From Calendula officinalis (taxonomy: Eukaryota > Streptophyta > Magnoliopsida > Asterales > Asteraceae): a stretch of DNA of 64,000 nt. This document shows positions 57,429-64,000 of this stretch, in pieces; position 1 is the first letter of the stretch, and each line of letters begins with the position of its first letter. Where the stretch lies: contig OY970826.1 of the NCBI GenBank assembly GCA_963853835.1, positions 77,494,929-77,558,928 of the forward strand, in the 5' to 3' direction. Position numbers and translations under genes: made by a program. The notes beneath the pieces were generated by a model. It searched no databases, was not told the DNA's origin, and saw only the letters and a program-made list of their open reading frames with translations.

Positions 57429-58151
57429 ATTTTCATATACTATCTAGAATATTGGTTATTGATATTTTCATTGAATATTCAAATGATTATTTTATATTAA
57501 GAAATGAAATATGTGTTTAAATATATTTTCAATAACATAACTCTCAAATAAATATACTAATTTTAATAGCATAACTTTCAATATCATAACTTTAAAGTGC
57601 ATTTAAACTTTTATATGAAACTAGCAATGTGCAAAAGTTGAGGGGTTGTTTTAAACTTTCAAAATAGTGGAAGACCTATTTTAAAACTTTCAAGAAATAG
57701 AGGGGATGTTTTAGAACTTTCAAAAAATTAAGGGGGTGTTTTGAAAAAGGAGGAAATATGTAAGGAAAAAAAATATACATCCATTACAAAATGTGTGATA
57801 GATAATGGTCCATTCTTTTCCCATAGTCCAACCAAACAAAGTTATTTTCATCGCATTCTCCCTACCATTCCGGCCTAGCAAACGCGGCCAATAGTTTCGT
57901 TTCAAGACACTGATTTCTTCTCATATATTCTGCTTTCTCCAAAATTGAATTGGGGACATAAAATCTCACTTTAGGTTTTAAATCAACACTCCGTTTTAGT
58001 CGCTACATTCTGATTCCGCTAATAATTTCTCTCATTTCAGTGGTCTGGATAAGCCCTAATCTCTTGATCAGCGTCAAACCGGTGGCACGCCTATTTTACC
58101 ACCTCTAGAAGATTGAAAAAAAAGCATCACAATTTACAATTTAATACAAAC
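57429..58151. other. Intergenic DNA with short direct repeats
   Basis: At 57635-57745 there are about four diverged copies of a TTTTAAAACTTTCAAAA-containing unit. It otherwise holds the region where the next CPN60A exon would be expected, but none is seen. Confidence 0.45.
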
Positions 58152-59400
58152 CTCCATTCCTTCTTCAACATCAACAGTTGTCTCAAAAGAAGAAGACGAC
58201 TCAATCGACAAAACACCATCAGATCCCACCTTGTCGATAGCATCAGCAATCATGGTTCCTATGACATCATCATTTCCGGCCGAGATCGAAGCAATAGCTT
58301 CAAAAAGAAATAATAAAAAATCAATAAAATAAAAATAAAACGTACACTAAAACTTGTAGTACAGAAATTTAGTTACCTCACGCCCTTTTACTGGTCTTGC
58401 TTTCTTCTCAAGTTCCTCAATTAAACCCAAAACCGTTTTATCGATACCTTTTTTCAATGAAACCGTGTTAGCACCAGATGTGACACTCAGAAGCCCGAGT
58501 TTGATGATTTCACGGGCCAGAACTGAGGCGGTTGTTGTACCATCACCAGCTGAGTCATTGGTTTTGCTTGCAACCTATGAAAAAATTAATCATCATTGTG
58601 TAGCCCGAAAGTGTAAACCAGTAATTAGTTGCAAGTTGCAATTAAAAGAAATATAGGGGCTAAAAGTGTAGATTTTAAACCTCTCTGATAAGAGCAGCAC
58701 TGGCGTTTTCCATTGCATCGGGTAGTTCGATTGCTCTTGCGATTGTAACTCCATCATTAACCACTTTTGGGGAACCGTATTCATCCAAGACAACATTCCT
58801 CCCTACAAAACTCATATAATTGGTGAGCATTATCAAGTAAATTTAGGGCAATTATGCTTGAAACTTGAAAGAAGATGGTTGCAATAATAGGAGCTTTTAT
58901 TTCCCAAAAACATAAAGCTTTTAAGCTCCAAAAAAGCTCATTTCAAATATACCTTAGATCGAAACAAATTCCAACTTATATCAATTATAATCACTAATCC
59001 CAATTGCCAAATCGGTGAGCCACCTAATCGGAAAAATATGAAATGAAAATGTGATACCTCTAGGGCCAAGAGTAAGGCCAACAACATCAGCAAGTTTATC
59101 GCCTGCATAGCCGCACGCCGATCAAACGCAATATCTTTAGCCGTAGCTCGAACCGCAAATCGACGATGCGATTGCCTCATCTTTTGAGCAGTCTGCAACT
59201 GATTAATCCTCCTACTACCATCAATTAAACTCTCCTGCTCGTACAAAACCCCCAATTAATCACCAGAAAACGTAGTTGACTAACACATATACGAAATGGA
59301 AATGGGAATCAAAGTAAAACATACGGAGTATTAAATTCCTAATTACCTTCTTATGAGATGAAAAGATTGAAGCTGTAGTGATTGCATTAGCAGACGCCAT
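58152..59400 (-). pseudogene. 5' fragment of plastid chaperonin CPN60-alpha
   Basis: Exons on the minus strand: 59400-59347 (MASANAITTASIFSSHKK, the transit-peptide start), 59234-59058 (AVRATAKDIAFDRRAAMQA), 58802-58681 (NVVLDEYGSPKVVNDGV to AALIRE), 58574-58377 (EVASKTNDSAGDGTTTAS to VKGRE) and about 58299-58152 (ASISAGNDDVIGTMIADA to VEEGME). This is the alpha, not beta, subunit of the Rubisco-binding Hsp60, whose job is folding in the chloroplast stroma; it includes the ATP-site block GDGTTT. Exon 2 lacks about 7 bases after AMQA, shifting the frame (177 bp where about 184 is needed for phase). The start of exon 5 is eroded and everything after VEEGME, about 60 percent of the protein, is absent. 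Introns are kept, so it moved as DNA, not as a retrocopy. Confidence 0.88.
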
Positions 59401-59924
59401 TGGAAATGCTGCGGATTTCCGGGATGTGGATAAGATGATGTTATGGAGAGAACTGTGAGTATTGTTGCTACGGAGCTTATATTAGGGTTTCAGGGTTTAT
59501 CGGACAAAAGAATATTGCATTTACGACCCAAAAGTCCGAAAAGATAACAAAACAACCACCAATACAAAATTCTTGATTAATTAAATCAGGGTGAACATTT
59601 AGGCCGGAAAAAATAATAGATGGGCCGAAATAGGGGTATAAATGAGTCGAGTTGAATCGAGCCGAGTTCTGCCAAGCTCGAGCTCGACTCGTCAACTAAA
59701 ACTCGAGCTTCAATTTTTAAGCTCGAACTCGACTCGGTGAAAGCTCGATACTTTCAAGTTCGACTCGACTCTGCTCGAAAAAATTTGATTTTCTTAAAAA
59801 TGTTTTTTTTGTTGTTGTAAAAATGTATATAAAAATGGTAAAATGTAATTACGTCTCTATATATAGCCCAAGATTTGTTTCTTTGTCCATCAGATAATCC
59901 ATGTGAATGCTTATTATCCGATGA
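59401..59924. other. Intergenic DNA with hAT-like CTCGAGC repeats
   Basis: TAGGGGTATAAATGAGTCGAG near 59630 followed by GAGCTCGACTCG words to about 59780 resembles the word-filled hAT MITEs. No right end or duplication found. Confidence 0.4.
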
Positions 59925-60230
59925 TGTAGACTTGTCCACGGAAACATTTAATGCACTTGAATAGGTTATAGTCTCAATTGTACTATGTGCAAACTTCTTT
60001 GTTGGGTCACATTTATTGTAACCAATAGTCTAGGGATCGTTGTGTATTTAGTCTAAACTTAGGCTATGTATGTTTAGTGTAACCTAACCTAATTTGCAAT
60101 CAACCTTTGCCCTATTTTGTAATTGTCAAATCCATAGCAAAGCGTTCTTAAGAAATTCTCCATCTCAATCTTCCATAATCTTACTTGTTAATGCTTAATC
60201 TATAGTTTAATAATTGAATCTCAATCTACA
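59925..60230 (+). repeat. LTR of the copia-like element
   Basis: TGTAGA at 59925 and TCTACA at 60230 are perfect inverted ends. The PBS starts two bases later. Confidence 0.65.
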
Positions 60231-60232
60231 AT

Positions 60233-60244
60233 TGGTATCAGAGC
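60233..60244 (+). other. Primer binding site, tRNA-iMet type
   Basis: TGGTATCAGAGC, two bases after the LTR edge at 60230. Confidence 0.85.
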
Positions 60245-60659
60245 AAAAGTCTCAAGAGATTCGATCCAAATCAGTAGAGATTTAGCAAGTTTTAGCAAGT
60301 TTTTGAAGATTTTGAAGAGAAATAGCTCAAGAATCAAAATCGAAATTTGAGGTAATAATCGTTGTTTTTAATTGATCATTGCATTCCTCTTTCGATTCTA
60401 AGCACTTTAAATCAAATTTCAATCCAATCCATCAAGTATTCATCTCAATTTAGAGATTTTTGTGAGAAACTTAAAAACTCAAAAAATCTACTGTATATTC
60501 GAAATTGAAGTCTGATCTGTAACGTTTTGAGGAATATTTTTACATCAAACTGTTAGAAAAGTGATTTCTAACGTTTTGGGATTTTAATCATTGATTTCGG
60601 TCAAGAATTGAGCAAGATTGAATAAAAAAGATGGGTTTTTGAGTTTACCATTCAAGTGT

Positions 60660-60860
60660 TCGGATCCAAGAACAAGTTCGGCTCGAAGAAGGTGTTCGGC
60701 TCAAGGTTCTCGGCTCGACCACAGTTCGGCTCGTATCAGAGTTCGGCTCGGATCAAGACCTCGGCTCACATTGTTCGGCTCAAAATCAAAGTTGGGCTCC
60801 TCAAAGTGTTCGACTCAAACGAACGTTCGGCTTCAAGAAATCGAAAATCAAAATTGTTCG
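60660..60860. repeat. Degenerate TTCGGCTC repeats
   Basis: About ten copies of GTTCGGCTC(G/A) spaced irregularly by 10-25 bases, in the leader of the copia-like element. The overlapping open frames in two phases only reflect the repeat. Confidence 0.6.
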
Positions 60861-61664
60861 ACTTGACTGATTTCATCTCCTTGATTTCAATCGATACTGT
60901 TTCATTGTTCCTCTTCAATTCCGACTTCAAATTATCCAATTTCGATATCAAATTATCCAGTTCCGACTCCTACAAAGAGTTCGGCTCTTGAAAAAAAAAT
61001 CGGCAATTGTAACTAGAATTCGCCAGATTCGATCTCATCAAACAATTGTGTTTGATCTCGATTTAAGCTTCCACAATTACGATCTCGGCAATGGCGATCT
61101 TGGACTGATTCTTGATTCCGACTTCTCAATGAAAATCAATTTCGGTCTTTTACTTAACTCCGATCTCAGCATCTAGACCCAAGAGATCTCGGCAATTGTG
61201 TTTGACTGAAATTGTTCTCGGCCCAATTTCAAGTCAGCCCAAATTATATTCAAGCCCAAAACTCAAATCTAAATTCCGATAAGCTCAAAACCACAAATAC
61301 TTTATTGAGTCAGTTTCTTTGATTAGTCAAACATTTCGGCATCAACATTTAATAAAAAAAAACCATCATTTTTTTTGCTATTTTTTTTAAGGGCCACGAG
61401 AGATTCTTATTGTTTAACACAGAAAAGAAAAAGAAAATTTACTTCATATTCTCAAAACACCATCAATTGTTTTAAAACAATCTAAACGCATCAATTTTTG
61501 CGTACTCTAAACCGAAAATCAATTTTTGGTTGTTGGTGACACTTTTGTTGTTTAAATTTGTCATAAAAATATAGAGTTGTATTTTAGGAATTCCAAAGGA
61601 TTTGTCTAGTCCCAAGGGACAGATCCTAGCCATTGGATCAAGATGGTCAAGATTAAATTCCCCA

Positions 61665-61830
61665 CCTAAAGCCACCGCCGGCCGCCGCCTCCGGCCACCT
61701 CCGACCGCCGTACGCCGCCACCGGCCGTCGCCGGCCGCTGCCGCCGACCACCGTCGATCGCCGCCGTCCGCCAGCGGTGGTGGTGGTGGCTGACAGTGAA
61801 GGTGCTGGTGGTAATGGGGGTGGTGGTGGT
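61665..61830. repeat. CCGCCG-rich and GGTGGT-rich patch
   Basis: GCCGCCGNCC words (61670-61765) followed by GGTGGT words (61770-61832). The GC content contrasts sharply with the AT-rich surroundings. Frames in several phases are artefacts. Confidence 0.7.
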
Positions 61831-61849
61831 ATTGATGTATCGAAGCACA

Positions 61850-62345
61850 TGTGCTTCACTAAACACAACATATTACTTCGAAGCATATGTGATTCAGGTC
61901 ACGAAACACATGTGCTTCAAGTCACTAAAAACATGAGTTTCTAAACACACAAGGGAGCATACGAAGCACATGTGCTTGACGTTATGAAACACATGTGCTT
62001 CACTGCACATAAAAAAATCAAAACAAGTGACGAACATATCATTATGAAGCACATGTGCTTCATAAAGCCAAGCACATGTGTTTTTGTTCTTGAACACATG
62101 TAACTTACAAGCAAGTCATTTGTGTTTGTCACGAAGCACATGTGCTTAACGTTATGAAACACATGTGCTTCACTACACAGAAAAAAAATCAAAACAAGTG
62201 ACGAACATATCATTATGAAGCACATGTGCTTCATAAAGCCAAGCACATGTGTTTTTGTTCTTGAACACATGTAACTTACAAGCAAGTCATTTGTGTTTGA
62301 ATCACGAAGCACATGTGCTTGACGTTATGAAACACATGTATTGTC
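61850..62345. repeat. Palindrome array in a 171-bp tandem unit
   Basis: The 16-bp palindrome GAAGCACATGTGCTTC and close variants occur about a dozen times. From about 61957 the words are organised in a 171-bp unit present twice and partly a third time (CGAACATATC at 62031 and 62202). Confidence 0.85.
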
Positions 62346-62744
62346 CAAGTATATACTGTAACACCTCAAATTTTAAAAATAATATTTAAACATTTTCCAA
62401 CCGAATACATAACATTTCATCATTTCCAAATAACCAAAAATATAAAACGGTAGGTTTCTTGTTTGAGATCATCAGAGTTTACAAAAACGGTGTTACAAAA
62501 TATATCTAAGCCATAGGATAAGAGCTCTAACTATGAACACCAAATTAATCTCAACAAGGCTTCCTCTCTAAACGGGCCGCCTATATCTTCGATCCCGATC
62601 CCGAGTACATAGCAAAAACACAAACATAGTACGTGAGATAAAATTGCCTCGTGAGATACATGGGTTTTAGACCCGATAAACAACTAGTCACATAATATCG
62701 TTTATACTTAAAATAATGTTACTAATTTCGTTTGGGTCACTTCA

Positions 62745-62935
62745 TTACTCAATTCATTGGCCAATGTCAAGATAATCGGAATGCCTCCAATCTATCAAGA
62801 CTGTCATTCCCACGGTAATCGGAATGCCTCCAATCTACCGGGACTCATAGGTATTGGGTAATCGGAATGCCTCCAATCTACCGCTAACCTTAAGGTACCG
62901 TGATAACCGGAATGCCTCCAATCTATCACGGGCCT
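62745..62935. repeat. Minisatellite inside gypsy LTR
   Basis: Four copies around GGTAATCGGAATGCCTCCAA with partly variable spacers, 390-580 bp from the LTR 3' end, the same place as the other LTR minisatellites in this window. Confidence 0.75.
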
Positions 62936-63667
62936 AGGGACATCATCATCATCATCATCATCTATCACTTATCATTATGAGCTCATGGCTCCATCATTAC
63001 TTAATCAATTCATCAATACAATTCATCATCATATAAGCAATTCATTAAAAATCACATAGTTAACTAGTTTACTTATAGACTCGATAAAAGCATTTTAACA
63101 TAAAACAATTTCTAGCTATGTACCTAATTTTGAAAGTTCACATGTACTCACCTTAGCCAAGCTATCCAATTCTCGTGTTCAACCACACAATCTTTACTTC
63201 CGAATCAAGGAAGTACTCCCAATCACAAGGTCTTCCTGACCTAACATCAATATCACCATAACAACCTAGTTATAATCCATACTAGCTATTAATTAATCCA
63301 TAAGAACATTCCCAACCACCAAGTTCATACAACTTGGTGGAATCTCAAACCCTAGTTCAAGATTTTTCATCATACATCCCAAATCTAACTTGTGCACCAT
63401 GATTACAAGCCTACAAGGAGTACTTTACACCCATAATAGTTCATCTTCCCCAAAGATGATATGGTTGGTTCCCCAAACCACCATTTTTACCCATACCAAG
63501 CTCAAAATCAAGATAACTAAGGAAAACAAGCAAGAATCCTTACCCTTGATGCTTGAATCCTTCAAAGTGATGAAGATTTGAGCTCTTTAGCTCCAAAAAC
63601 CGACCAAAGAGCTCCAATTTCGGCTGCTAGGGTTGTGAAGCTCTAGCTTACACTCTTGATTTTATAG

Positions 63668-63870
63668 TTCAGACCACTTCGCGCCCCGCTCGCGTCTTGC
63701 TCGCGCCGCGAGGTCGCGCGGGTTTCCCATTTGGTCGCCGCATTTTACCAGGCTTCGCGCCAGGCTCGCGCCTGGCTCGCGTCGCGACCTCAACGCGAGG
63801 TCGACGCGAAGATGCTCGCGTTCGCTTCTGAACTCTCTGCCGGAACTCGCGTTTTGCCTCGCGCCGCGAG
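63668..63870. repeat. CG-rich dyad block in LTR
   Basis: Many CTCGCG/CGCGAG pairs such as CTCGCGCCGCGAG, giving repeated short hairpins. It corresponds in position to the dyad blocks at 3587 and 25850. Open frames on both strands are compositional artefacts. Confidence 0.7.
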
Positions 63871-64000
63871 GGCTGTTCAGGCAAGCTTTTTGGTCTTTAA
63901 ACTTGTTTCCATCCAAGTTTTGACCCGTTCTCGGTTATACTAAGTCCCGATCATTTCAACACTCGATAAAGCACAACTCAAGACATAAATTAACATAAAT

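Larger units (their letters stand above)
59925..62356 (+). mobile_element. 5' part of a copia-like element: LTR, PBS and leader
   Basis: A 306-bp LTR followed by an initiator-tRNA-Met PBS and about 2.1 kb of non-coding internal sequence, cut at 62356 by another LTR. The internal part has TTCGGCTC repeats, a CCGCCG-rich patch and a palindrome satellite. No gag or pol domain is recognisable, so the element is either non-autonomous or broken before its genes. Confidence 0.6.
62357..64000 (-). mobile_element. Gypsy LTR running off the window, minus orientation
   Basis: TGTAACACCTCAAATTTT at 62357 is the same edge as at 2206. Islands at 62609-62683 and about 63114-63165 align with that LTR. No PBS is found left of 62357, so this is a solo LTR or the element's 3' LTR. 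By analogy with the other two LTRs the 5' end should lie just beyond 64000. Confidence 0.7.

Noticed and set aside
60618..60991. Gag candidate after the copia-like PBS
   Set aside because: Frames in two phases only encode TTCGGCTC repeats; no gag helices, no zinc knuckle.
61653..62312. Several overlapping open frames on the minus strand
   Set aside because: Repeat translations of the CCGCCG patch and of the palindrome satellite (HMCF words); no conserved domain.
62745..62935. Second repeat-spacer pattern like a CRISPR array
   Set aside because: Same reasoning: an LTR minisatellite with partly related spacers in a eukaryotic genome.
63662..63943. Open frames on both strands near the window end
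   Set aside because: Produced by CG-rich dyad words in an LTR, which remove stop codons in several frames at once.

Overview
This is a repeat-dense nuclear window from a flowering plant. Spliced genes with GT-AG introns, plant-type LTR retrotransposons, LINE/SINE insertions and many TIR elements show this. The LTR and MITE families look like those of Asteraceae, but that placement is inference. Nothing bacterial or organellar was seen.

Only three host genes look intact: cytosolic ribosomal protein uL11/RPL12 (7950-8450, +), an F-box/kelch-repeat protein close to Arabidopsis At5g60570 (46661-47755, +), and a four-exon YrdC/Sua5 threonylcarbamoyl-AMP synthase close to At5g60590 (55228-56394, +). 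RPL12 also has an Arabidopsis copy at At5g60670, so the three genes may be the remains of an old collinear block stretched by transposons. Broken genes are a CDC48C/NVL-type AAA ATPase present as copy A (18215-21811, +), a 5'-flank-only copy B (22048-22344, +) and an inverted copy C (31722-34159, -). There is also a 5' fragment of plastid chaperonin CPN60-alpha (58152-59400, -) and a small sugar-transporter remnant (about 43325-43640).

Layout: 1-3905 is a minus-strand Ty3/gypsy element with a broken gag, invaded at 573 by another LTR element. 3906-7800 holds a candidate TIR element and a SINE. RPL12 follows. 9856-13581 is a LINE holding a PIF/Harbinger element (with its own nested MITE) and a hAT element. 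15508-17048 is a hAT element containing a palindromic MULE. 17640-34160 is the CDC48C pseudogene cluster, split by a truncated copia-type gag element that itself holds a 2.2-kb solo LTR. 35144-41794 is a complete, very young gag-only Athila-like element whose LTRs differ at one position in 1672. 42-46 kb holds SINEs, gene debris and a Helitron-like end. After the F-box gene come MITEs, a hAT, a MULE, a SINE and another hAT, then YRDC, the CPN60A fragment, a copia LTR with its leader, a palindrome satellite and a gypsy LTR leaving the window.

Many insertions are supported by exact target-site duplications that I read directly: 5 bp for LTRs, 8 bp for hAT, 9-10 bp for MULE, TTA/TAA for Harbinger, 11-14 bp for SINEs. 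The most unusual pattern is that several hAT elements, and separately three related gypsy LTRs, keep the same architecture while the short repeated word filling them differs from copy to copy.
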